In this document: positions 1 through 7,274 of the stretch, in pieces | How positions within the stretch are numbered: position 1 is the first letter of the stretch | How the letters are laid out: the number at the start of each line of letters is the position of its first letter | Made by a program: the position numbers and the translations under genes | Source of the DNA: an uncultured Enterorhabdus sp. | Lineage (GTDB): Bacteria; Actinomycetota; Coriobacteriia; Coriobacteriales; Eggerthellaceae | Assembly (NCBI GenBank): GCA_947649205.1 | Contig: CANSQM010000001.1 | Coordinates: 186,001 to 250,000, forward strand | DNA length: 64,000 bases | Reading direction: 5' to 3' | Notes under the pieces: generated by a model | Database searches by the model: none | The model's input: the letters and a program-made list of their open reading frames with translations, nothing else | What the model was told of the DNA's origin: nothing

Positions 1-66
1 CGGCGCCCAGCGGCCGGCCCGGGGCTTCCCGGAAGCGGGCCTGCGGAGCGCGAATGGGGGCCATAG
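1..66 (+). CDS. Possible 3' end of an upstream gene
   Basis: The frame starting at base 1 is open for 21 codons and stops at a TAG (64-66), five bases before the dtd ribosome binding site. The encoded tail is rich in Gly, Pro and Ala and ends in EREWGP. This would fit a gene co-transcribed with dtd. Open frames are common at this GC content, so the call is weak. Confidence 0.25.
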   Translation, partial: RRPAAGPGLPGSGPAEREWGP

Positions 67-81
67 ACGAAGGAGGTGCCC

Positions 82-528
82 ATGCGGGCGGTGGTGCAGT
101 GCGTGAGCGAGGCGAGCGTGACGGTGGAGGGGCGAGAGGTGGGCGCCATCGGCAAGGGGTTTCTGATCCTGCTCGGTGTGGGACACGGGGACACCGAGGC
201 CGAGGCCGATCGGCTCTGGCGCAAGATCGCCAAGATGCGCGTGTTCGACGATGCGGCGGGTAAGACGAACCTGAGCCTGGCTGACGTGGACGGGGAAGTA
301 CTCGTGGTGAGCCAGTTCACGCTGTACGCCAACTGCAAGAAGGGCAACCGTCCCTCGTTCACCGAGGCGGGCGACCCGGCCATTGCCCGACGGCTCTACG
401 AGTACTTCGCCGATTTGGCCCGCGCCGACGGCTTTACCGTGGCCACGGGCGAGTTCGGCGCCATGATGGACGTGGCCCTGGTGAACCGGGGCCCCTTCAC
501 CCTGGTGCTCGATACCGACACGTTGTAG
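82..528 (+). CDS. dtd: D-aminoacyl-tRNA deacylase
   Basis: A 148-residue cytoplasmic enzyme that hydrolyses D-aminoacyl-tRNA (and Gly-tRNA(Ala)), protecting translation from wrong-handed or misacylated amino acids. The N-terminus [15 protein letters not shown] and the two family motifs are clear: SQFTLYA around residue 78 and NRGPFT near residue 137. The usual Val of the GPVT motif is Phe here. The ATG at 82 follows AGGAGG at 71-76 with good spacing; a GTG two codons upstream overlaps that site and is less likely. Length matches the family. It faces the adenine deaminase gene across a shared terminator. Confidence 0.95.
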   Translation: MRAVVQCVSEASVTVEGREVGAIGKGFLILLGVGHGDTEAEADRLWRKIAKMRVFDDAAGKTNLSLADVDGEVLVVSQFTLYANCKKGNRPSFTEAGDPAIARRLYEYFADLARADGFTVATGEFGAMMDVALVNRGPFTLVLDTDTL

Positions 529-536
529 GGCAGGGA

Positions 537-566
537 AGCGGGCCCCGGCTTCGGTCGGGGCCCGCT
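537..566. terminator. Bidirectional hairpin terminator between dtd and ade
   Basis: A perfect 10-bp GC-rich stem (537-546 with 557-566) and a 10-nt loop lie between the two convergent genes. No long T-run follows on either strand. Confidence 0.6.
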
Positions 567-582
567 CGGCATTCGGAAGGGG

Positions 583-2400
583 CTATTCCCCGTCCACCGC
601 CAGATCGGTGAACTGGAAGGTGGTGCAGTCCACGAGTCCCCGGTTGGTGAGGCGCAGTTCGGGCAGGCAGGCGAGCGGAATGAGGGCCATGGTCATGAAG
701 GGGGAGGGCATGGTGCAGCCGATCTCGGCCCAAGTGTCCTCCAGGTGATGCACCTTCGCGCTCATTTCCTCGGCGCTCAGCGCGCCCATAAGCCCGGCGA
801 TGGGCAGCTCCACGAGCCCCAGCACCTCGCCGTCGGCCACGACGACCAGGCCGCCGCCCACTTCGGCGAGGGTGTTGGCAGCCAGGGCCATGTCCTCGTC
901 GTTGGTGCCCACCACGAGCAGGTTGTGGGCGTCGTGGGCCACGGTGGAGGCCATGGCGCCGCGCTTGATGCCGAAGCCCTTGGTGAAGCCCGCGCCGTGG
1001 GTGCCCGTCTCGTGGTGGCGCTCGAAGACGAAGGTCTTCAGCACGTCCTGGTCAAGGTCGCTTTCCAGGGCACCGTTGCGCACGGTGAGGGCTACGTGGG
1101 CCTCGCGGTCGGGCACCGATCCGGGCAGAAGCTCGATGGCCCGCACGGTGACGGCCTCGCCGTCGGATGCACCCGCTGGCGCTTCCACGCGGAAGGTGTC
1201 GGGGGTGATGGTGCGCCCCAGGTGCATGGAATGGGTGACCCAATCCGGATAGTCGAAGGGCGCCAGATCGAAGGTGCAGGCGCCGTTCTCGGCCACCACA
1301 TCGCCGTCGATGAGCACGCGGGTGACGTTCAGATCCTCCAGGTTGTCCAGAAACACGATGTCGGCGCACTTGCCCGGCGCGATGGAGCCCAGCTCGTGTT
1401 CCATGCGGAAGCAGGTGGCGGTGTTGATGGTCATCATCTGGATGGCGGTGATCACATCGATGCCGCAGGCCACGGCCATGCGCAGGATGTAGTCGAGGTG
1501 CCCGTGGGCCACCAGGGTGTGCGGGTGGGTGTCGTCGGAGATGAGGTTCGCGAAGCGGGTGTCGATGCCGGTCTCGGTGACGGCGGCGGCCAGCTGGGGC
1601 AGGTCGAGCCAGGCCGAGCCGTAGCGCAGCTGGGCGTATTGCCCCAGGCGCATCTTGGCCAGGGCGTCCTCGGCGCGGGTGGACTCGTGGCAGCAGCGCA
1701 CGCCGCAGGCGATGTAGGCGTTCAGCCCCTGGTCGGTCTCGGGGATGGAATAGTGGCCCGTGATGACCTTGTCGGCCTTCAGCGTCTCGGCCAGCTCGCC
1801 GTGGGCATGATCGGTGCCGGCCAGCACGCCGGGGAAGTTCATCATCTCGCCAAGGCCCACCACGCCGTCCCAGGTCATGGACTCGGCGATTTCCTCAGGC
1901 CCCACGAAGGAACCCGTGTCCTCGAAACCGGGCACGGCCGGCACGCAGGAGGGGGTGGTGACCATGGCCTTCAAAGGGGTGCGGGCGGCGTCGTCCATCA
2001 TCACCTTCACGCCCTCAAGTCCCAGCACGTTGCACACCTCGTGGGGGTCCCAGTAGATGCCCACGGTGCCGTGGGGCACCACCGCGCGGGCGTACTCGCC
2101 GGCGCCGAGCATGGAAGATTCCACGTGGATGTGTCCGTCGAGGAAGCCCGGGGCGATAAAGGTGCCCGCAGCATCGATCACGAGGGTGTCCGCGCCGATG
2201 CAGTGCTCGGCACTCGGCCCCACGTAGGCGATGCGCCCGCAGGCGATGGCCACGGCGATGTCGTCCTGAATCTCGGCGGTGCACACGTTCACGAGCCGCG
2301 CGTTGGTGATGACGGTGTCGGCCGGCACCTGGCCTTGGGCCACGGCGGCCAGGGTGCGGGTGCACTCCCAGAGCGGTTGCTTGCAGAAATGGTTCAGCAT
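583..2400 (-). CDS. ade: Adenine deaminase
   Basis: A 605-residue amidohydrolase-superfamily enzyme converting adenine to hypoxanthine and ammonia (purine salvage). Visible motifs are the metal-binding HIHVESS after PGFLDG, the DPHE motif, GLGEMMNFPGVL, and SDDTHPH further on, all in the order known for Ade. The C-terminal half carries the usual Ade domain with HDAHN. The start follows a strong AAGGAGG with 5-nt spacing on the minus strand. The gene is a single unit, convergent with dtd and divergent from the aldo/keto reductase at 2611. Confidence 0.95.
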   Translation of the reverse strand: MLNHFCKQPLWECTRTLAAVAQGQVPADTVITNARLVNVCTAEIQDDIAVAIACGRIAYVGPSAEHCIGADTLVIDAAGTFIAPGFLDGHIHVESSMLGAGEYARAVVPHGTVGIYWDPHEVCNVLGLEGVKVMMDDAARTPLKAMVTTPSCVPAVPGFEDTGSFVGPEEIAESMTWDGVVGLGEMMNFPGVLAGTDHAHGELAETLKADKVITGHYSIPETDQGLNAYIACGVRCCHESTRAEDALAKMRLGQYAQLRYGSAWLDLPQLAAAVTETGIDTRFANLISDDTHPHTLVAHGHLDYILRMAVACGIDVITAIQMMTINTATCFRMEHELGSIAPGKCADIVFLDNLEDLNVTRVLIDGDVVAENGACTFDLAPFDYPDWVTHSMHLGRTITPDTFRVEAPAGASDGEAVTVRAIELLPGSVPDREAHVALTVRNGALESDLDQDVLKTFVFERHHETGTHGAGFTKGFGIKRGAMASTVAHDAHNLLVVGTNDEDMALAANTLAEVGGGLVVVADGEVLGLVELPIAGLMGALSAEEMSAKVHHLEDTWAEIGCTMPSPFMTMALIPLACLPELRLTNRGLVDCTTFQFTDLAVDGE

Positions 2401-2545
2401 GGCGCCTCCTTAGCGCTCGCGGGCCGGCGGATGAGGGGCCGCATCGGTGGCAGCCCGCGCTTGTCCGATGGTGCCAGTGTACGCTCGCCCGTAGGCGACG
2501 GGACGTCAATGATGGATAATGCAGAAGGGCTTCACGCTATAATCG

Positions 2546-2576
2546 TTGACCTGGAGTTAACTCTACATGGTTGAAT
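2546..2576 (+). promoter_or_regulatory. MerR-type promoter of the aldo/keto reductase gene
   Basis: TTGACC (2546-2551) and TTGAAT (2571-2576) are separated by 19 bp, the long spacing used by MerR-family activators. Between them is an imperfect dyad, CTGGAG-TTAA-CTCTAC. The same arrangement precedes the other aldo/keto reductase at 21892. No merR gene is present nearby. Confidence 0.55.
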
Positions 2577-2610
2577 GGGAAAGACGGGGAATTCGTTCGA
2601 GAGGAGCACC

Positions 2611-3771
2611 ATGGAATACCGCAAGCTGGGCCGCACGGGCCTTGAGGCGAGCGTCATCGGGTTCGGCGCCGAGTGGATCGGCCAGATGGAACAGGCTGAG
2701 GTGAATGCCATGGCCGCCCGGGGCGCGGCGGCGGGTGTGAACATCGTGGACTGCTGGATGAGCGACCCGGTTGTGCGCTCGGCCCTGGGCGAGGCGCTCG
2801 CGCCCACGCGCGACGGGTGGATCATCCAGGGGCACATCGGCAGCACCTGGCAGGACGACCAGTACGTGCGCACCCGCGACATGGCCCAGGTGCGCCCCGC
2901 CTTCGAGGACCTGCTTGCGCGTCTGCGCACCGATCATGTGGAAATCGGCATGATCCACTACGTGGATGCCTGCGATGAGTTCCGCGCCATCATGGACGGT
3001 CCCTTCATCGAATACGTGCGCGAGCTTTTGGCCGCCGGGCGCATTCGCCACATCGGCCTTTCCACTCACAACCCCGAAGTGGCGCTTCTGGCCTGCGACG
3101 ATCCGGAGATCGAGGTCGTCATGTTCTCACTGAATCCGGCCTTCGACATGATGCCGGCCTCGGAGAATCTGGAAGATTTGTTTGGCGATTACGAGAACGT
3201 GGGCGGCGACGGTATCGAGCCGGTGCGCGCTGCCCTGTACGCTCGGGCCGAGGCGACCGAGACCGCCCTCACGGTGATGAAGGGCTACGCGGGCGGACGG
3301 CTGCTTTCCGCCGATGCGTCGCCCTTCGGCGTGGCCCTCACGCCGGTGCAGTGCATCCACTACGCGCTCACGCGCCCGGCCGTGGCCAGCATCATGGTGG
3401 GCGTGGAAACCGTGGAGCAGCTTGACGAGGCCTTGGGCTACGAGACGGCCACAGCCGCCGAGCGCGACTACGCCAGCGTGCTGGCCGGCGCCCCCAAGCA
3501 CGCCTATATGGGCCAGTGCACCTACTGCGGCCACTGCGCCCCTTGTACCGTGGGCATCAACATCGCGCTCGCGAACAAGTTCTACGACCTGGCCGAGATG
3601 GCCGTCGGGGACGGCGCGGCTTCGGCGCCCGCCTCGGTGCGGGCCCACTACGAGGCCATGGCCGTGACCGCCGAGGCCTGCACGGCCTGCGGCCAGTGCG
3701 AGCCCCGCTGCCCCTTCGGCGTGTCCATCCCCGAGCGCATGGAGAAGGCCGCCGCGCTGTTCGGCTGCTAG
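2611..3771 (+). CDS. Aldo/keto reductase-like protein with two ferredoxin-type Fe-S motifs
   Basis: 386 residues. The N-terminal ~290 residues form an aldo/keto reductase TIM barrel (start MEYRKLGRTGLEASVIGFG, later RHIGLSTHNPE and MVGVETVEQLDEAL). The C-terminus has CTYCGHCAPC and CTACGQCEPRCPFG, which should bind iron-sulfur clusters. The classic catalytic tetrad is incomplete: the Asp is present (VDCW), but the Tyr that normally follows is absent and the Lys segment reads IIQGHIG. The His region is IHY. The ATG at 2611 follows GAGAGGAG; an in-frame ATG at 2575 lies inside the promoter and is rejected. Likely cytoplasmic redox role; substrate unknown. Confidence 0.85.
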   Translation: MEYRKLGRTGLEASVIGFGAEWIGQMEQAEVNAMAARGAAAGVNIVDCWMSDPVVRSALGEALAPTRDGWIIQGHIGSTWQDDQYVRTRDMAQVRPAFEDLLARLRTDHVEIGMIHYVDACDEFRAIMDGPFIEYVRELLAAGRIRHIGLSTHNPEVALLACDDPEIEVVMFSLNPAFDMMPASENLEDLFGDYENVGGDGIEPVRAALYARAEATETALTVMKGYAGGRLLSADASPFGVALTPVQCIHYALTRPAVASIMVGVETVEQLDEALGYETATAAERDYASVLAGAPKHAYMGQCTYCGHCAPCTVGINIALANKFYDLAEMAVGDGAASAPASVRAHYEAMAVTAEACTACGQCEPRCPFGVSIPERMEKAAALFGC

Positions 3772-3927
3772 GGGGCGCCCGAGGCGCGCGAGGAGAAGCG
3801 CGTGTTTCGCGAGATCATCGAGCCCTCTGCGAACTATTTCGTACCGCGCCGCGGCTACCGGGAGACCTTCGCGAATTGGGAGACCAAGGAGCGCGGCGCC
3901 GATGCGCGTGGGGATGCGGCCGGCTGA
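3772..3927 (+). pseudogene. Coding-like remnant in frame behind the reductase stop codon
   Basis: After the TAG at 3769-3771 the same frame stays open for 51 more codons to a TGA at 3925-3927. Its composition looks protein-like (EIIEPSANYFVPRRGYRETF). Family members normally end near the TAG, so this is probably the tail of another gene joined by a deletion. The rest of the interval to 4060 shows no gene. Confidence 0.3.
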
Positions 3928-4068
3928 GGCACCTCCCATCCGAAAGAGCCGATTCCTGCCCAAAGTGGGAATGACTTCCATCGGGAATAAGGTGTTTCCG
4001 CAAAGCGGTGCGGAGACCCTCGCTGGCGATTGCGCCACAGGGCTCTTCCAGAATGAAAGTATGCATGC

Positions 4069-4091
4069 TATAATAGAACAAATGTTTCTAT
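4069..4091 (+). promoter_or_regulatory. Promoter and palindromic operator of the toxin-antitoxin pair
   Basis: A consensus -10 TATAAT (4069-4074) overlaps a dyad, ATAGAA (4073-4078) and TTCTAT (4086-4091). The -35 is weak. A dyad on the -10 fits autorepression by the Xre antitoxin. Confidence 0.5.
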
Positions 4092-4152
4092 ATGGCTGGG
4101 CATTGCCCTAACTTCTTCTCGGAAGGACAGCCTTCGTCCGGGAGGGGGTACT

Positions 4153-4575
4153 ATGGGCAACGTAAAGTCTCAGACAAATAATATACCTGTTGACTTCTAT
4201 ACTGAAAACCGTATAATCAAGTGGAACGTGGATGCAAGCCGTATCCGAAAATGGTACGGAACGCTTGACCGGCCAACTCGGGAATCGGTGGCTGCGGCTA
4301 TTGAGCTTCTCTCAGAGCGAGGTCCGAACTTGAAACGGCCTTTTGTGGGCGAGGTGCAAAGTTCCCGATTTCCTAACATGAAGGAATTGCGCCCGGCGTC
4401 TCCGAGAGGTACGGAATTGCGTATTCTGTTTGCATTCGATCCGCTGCGTCATGCCATCCTGCTGCTGGCTGGCGACAAGCAGGGGCGGTGGCGCAAATGG
4501 TATCAACGGGCGGTGCCTCAGGCGGATCGCTTATACCAAGAGCATTTGGACTCGCTGAACAAGGAGGTGCGCTGA
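4153..4575 (+). CDS. RelE/HigB-type toxin (Gp49-like)
   Basis: 140 residues, resembling the phage-derived Gp49-like/HigB branch of the RelE mRNA-interferase superfamily. Seen are the conserved stretches VGEVQSSRFPNMKELRP and GTELRILFAFDPLRHAILLLAGDK, then WRKWYQRAVPQADRLYQ, in the usual order with the basic and aromatic residues typical of ribosome-dependent RNases. The start has a GGGAGGGGG site. The stop overlaps the antitoxin ATG by one base, so translation is coupled. The toxin-first order matches HigBA. Function is inferred from family resemblance. Confidence 0.85.
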   Translation: MGNVKSQTNNIPVDFYTENRIIKWNVDASRIRKWYGTLDRPTRESVAAAIELLSERGPNLKRPFVGEVQSSRFPNMKELRPASPRGTELRILFAFDPLRHAILLLAGDKQGRWRKWYQRAVPQADRLYQEHLDSLNKEVR

Positions 4576-4904
4576 TGTATACCCTTGACGATCTTATTGA
4601 AGAGTACAACGTTGATCGTGCTGGCATTGAGCGCGAGAAGCAGAAGCTGCTGGCGCAGATAGAGGCCTACGAGTTGGCGGAGATACGCAAGCAGGCGGGT
4701 CTTACGCAGGTGCAGCTGGCCGAGAGCATGGGGGTGAGTCAGAAGCGCATCTCCGAGATAGAGCATGGGCGGGCCGGGGCCATCAAGCTCAGCACGCTCG
4801 AGCGCTATGCGGCGGCCCTCGGCGGAAGGCTCAAGGTGGAGATCGAATGTCCCACGGCCGACGGCACGGTGAAGTCGCTGCCCGTTCCGCTGGTGGCTTG
4901 TTAG
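4575..4904 (+). CDS. Xre-family antitoxin
   Basis: 109 residues. An N-terminal helical stretch of about 40 residues (EREKQKLLAQIEAYELAEI) is followed by a helix-turn-helix domain (RKQAGLTQVQLAESMGVSQ) and a short tail. It should bind the toxin and repress the shared promoter. The AAGGAGG for this gene lies inside the end of the toxin gene. Organisation and size are typical for HigA-type antitoxins. Confidence 0.85.
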   Translation: MYTLDDLIEEYNVDRAGIEREKQKLLAQIEAYELAEIRKQAGLTQVQLAESMGVSQKRISEIEHGRAGAIKLSTLERYAAALGGRLKVEIECPTADGTVKSLPVPLVAC

Positions 4905-5185
4905 AGGCCGCGCGTCCCGCCGCTTCGAGCGCGCTCATCCGCGCTCGCGCGCGTCGGCTGCTGGGCCAGATCGCGTTTCAATCGGGTTGAATTTATCTCA
5001 CCCGTTCTCGGGTATATTTGGCGTTTTCCCAGGTGGCGTCTGGGTGAATACCCGAATGCGGGCGATGTGCGCCCTCGGGTTCCTTCGCTAAGATGCGTGT
5101 CGTTCGGTTCGCTTGTGGGAGGGCCGGATGCGCACCGTTCCCCGTGGGAGGGGCGGGCGCGAACCGATTCTTAGAGGAGGACACC

Positions 5186-6895
5186 ATGGAGACCAATCTT
5201 TCCCGTCGTGGATTTCTGACCGGCGCGGCTGCGGCCGGTGCTCTGGCGGCCATGGGCCTGGCGGGCTGCGCGCCCCAGGTCTCGGCCGAGGGCAACGCGA
5301 AGACGGCTGACACCGGCAAGGCGACCAGCTGGCGCGATAAGCCGGAGATGCCCACCGAGTTCATCGAGACCGTGGATGCCGACATCGTCGTGGTGGGCGC
5401 GGGCAACGGCGGTCTGGTGGCGGCCACCACGGCGGCCCAGAACGGCGCGAAGGTGGTCGTGCTGGAGAAGATCGGCACCATCGCCATGGCCCGCGAGGCC
5501 ATCGGCGCACTGAATTCCAAGCTGGCGCCCGACCACAAGGTGGATGTGCCCACGCTGCTGAACCACGCCAACATGACCCAGTCCGGCGATGCGAATATGC
5601 TCATGTACAAGACCTGGGCCGAGAAGTCCGGCGAGATGATCGAGTGGATGGCCGACACCCTGGGTCCCAAGGGCATGCTGTTCCCCTTCGAGTGGCACGC
5701 GCCCGACGACCCGCATGCCTACTATCCGGCCATGTGCTACAACCCCTGCATCGGCGAGTACAACCCCGACGGCCCGAACTACAACGCCTATGCGCACCTG
5801 GAGGTCATGGCCGACGTGTTCACCAACGATCTCGGCGGCGAGATTCGCTTCGAGTGCCCGGCCCAGCAGCTCGTCGTGGACGAGGCGGGCAAGGTCACCG
5901 GCGTTGTCGCTGAGACTGAGGAGGGCTTCATCCAGGTGAACGCCGCCAAGGGCGTCATCGTGTGCACCGGCGGCTACGGCGCCAACAACGAGATGCTGGC
6001 CGACCTGGCCCCGGGCAATTCCGCCTGGTGCGCCCTGCGCGACTCCGTGACCGAGACCGGCGACGGCATCCGCATGGCTCTCTGGGCCGGGGCCGAGCTG
6101 GAGGCCGGCGGCGCCTGCATGATCTGGAACCGCGCCATCCTGCCCGACGGCTTCGAGTTCAACGAGGACCGCATGGGCGGCGACATCTTCCTGCCCGGCA
6201 GCCAGCCCTTCCTGCACGTGAACGTGAACGGCGAGCGCTTCATGAACGAGGACCAGTGCTATCCCATGAGCTACGCCGCCGGCGCCAACCAGCCGCGTCA
6301 CTACAGCTGGATCGTGTGGGACGGCAACTACTGGGAGGACATCGCCCAGTTCGACACCTGCGGCTGCTCGCGTCTGTACCCGGCGCCCTCCGGTACTGCC
6401 TTCAACGCCGACGTGTACGACTGCGAGGCCATGAGCAAGGAGCATCTGGACGAGTTCTGGCTGAACCCGCGTCTGGAGGCCGGCACGCTGAAGAAGGCCG
6501 ACACCTTGGAGGAGTTGGCCGACCTAATGGAGTTCGACGCCGATCAGAAGACCACGTTCCTGGCCACGGTGGAGCGCTACAACGGCCTGGTGGCCGCCGG
6601 CGAGGACACCGATTTCGGCAAGCCGGCCTACCGCCTGTCCGATGTGGAGACCGCGCCCTTCTATGCGGCCCGTATCGGCGGCGAGCTCCTGGTGACCATC
6701 CACGGCGTCATCACCGATGTGAACTCCCAGCCGCTGAAGGGCGACGGCACGGTCATCGAGGGTCTGTACGTGTGCGGCAACGACCAGGGCGGCTTCTACC
6801 CGCACAACTATCCGAGTAACTTCACGGGAATCAACGCCGGCCGTGTGGCCACCTTCGCCCGCATCGCCGCCAAGCACGCTCTCGGCGTGGCATAG
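5186..6895 (+). CDS. Tat-exported FAD-dependent reductase (fumarate reductase-like flavoprotein)
   Basis: 569 residues. The N-terminus has a twin-arginine signal (SRRGFLTGAAAAG) with a lipobox-like LAGC, so the protein is probably exported folded and may be lipid-anchored. A Rossmann FAD motif follows (ADIVVVGAGNGGLVAATTAA). The C-terminus (GLYVCGNDQGGFYPHNYPSN, then TGINAGRVATFARIAA) is the usual FAD-binding end of the fumarate reductase/3-ketosteroid dehydrogenase superfamily. No FMN-binding domain is present, so electrons must come from a separate donor. In Eggerthellaceae such enzymes (e.g. Cgr2) reduce diverse alkenes; the substrate here is unknown. The start follows AGAGGAGG; the 281 bases before it show no gene. 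The LuxR gene at 7270 points towards it. Confidence 0.85.
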   Translation: METNLSRRGFLTGAAAAGALAAMGLAGCAPQVSAEGNAKTADTGKATSWRDKPEMPTEFIETVDADIVVVGAGNGGLVAATTAAQNGAKVVVLEKIGTIAMAREAIGALNSKLAPDHKVDVPTLLNHANMTQSGDANMLMYKTWAEKSGEMIEWMADTLGPKGMLFPFEWHAPDDPHAYYPAMCYNPCIGEYNPDGPNYNAYAHLEVMADVFTNDLGGEIRFECPAQQLVVDEAGKVTGVVAETEEGFIQVNAAKGVIVCTGGYGANNEMLADLAPGNSAWCALRDSVTETGDGIRMALWAGAELEAGGACMIWNRAILPDGFEFNEDRMGGDIFLPGSQPFLHVNVNGERFMNEDQCYPMSYAAGANQPRHYSWIVWDGNYWEDIAQFDTCGCSRLYPAPSGTAFNADVYDCEAMSKEHLDEFWLNPRLEAGTLKKADTLEELADLMEFDADQKTTFLATVERYNGLVAAGEDTDFGKPAYRLSDVETAPFYAARIGGELLVTIHGVITDVNSQPLKGDGTVIEGLYVCGNDQGGFYPHNYPSNFTGINAGRVATFARIAAKHALGVA

Positions 6896-7023
6896 GGCGA
6901 ACCGCTGCGACGAGCGCCGGGCAAAGGCGGCACGGGGTCATCTTCGCGCCCTTCCGCCCGGCGGTGTTGCGGCGCAATCAGTCGATCGTGCGCCTGCTCT
7001 CCCTCCCCGCAGGCGATCGTTCT

Positions 7024-7047
7024 GGGGCTTCCCTTCGGGGAAGCCCC
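7024..7047 (+). terminator. Intrinsic terminator of the flavoprotein gene
   Basis: GGGGCTTCCC, a TTCG tetraloop and GGGAAGCCCC form a perfect 10-bp stem, followed by TTTGTGTT. Confidence 0.85.
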
Positions 7048-7117
7048 TTTGTGTTCGAGGCTGTCGGTCAAACGTCCTCCGCTTCCGTTACGGGGAGGAC
7101 TTTCGGAAAGTGAGGGC

Positions 7118-7274
7118 GCTGAACTGCAAAGAAAACGACGGTTCTCGTAGTCGCCGGATGTCGAGGAGTCTGTTTGAAAACACGCGACCTGGGAAAACGA
7201 GCACGCCTATCGCAATGAGCCCTTGGGAGACGGCTTCGAAACTACGAGAACCGTCATTTTCGTTGCAGTTCAGC
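7118..7274. repeat. Palindromic element E1 (157 bp, 34-bp terminal inverted repeats)
   Basis: The ends 7118-7151 and 7241-7274 are inverted copies matching at 32 of 34 positions. The 89-bp centre is non-coding and contains CCTGGGAAAACG (7188-7199), found exactly in element E3. The right end overlaps the stop codon of the LuxR gene. Resembles a MITE or very long hairpin; relatives lie at 26869 and 48875. Confidence 0.75.
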
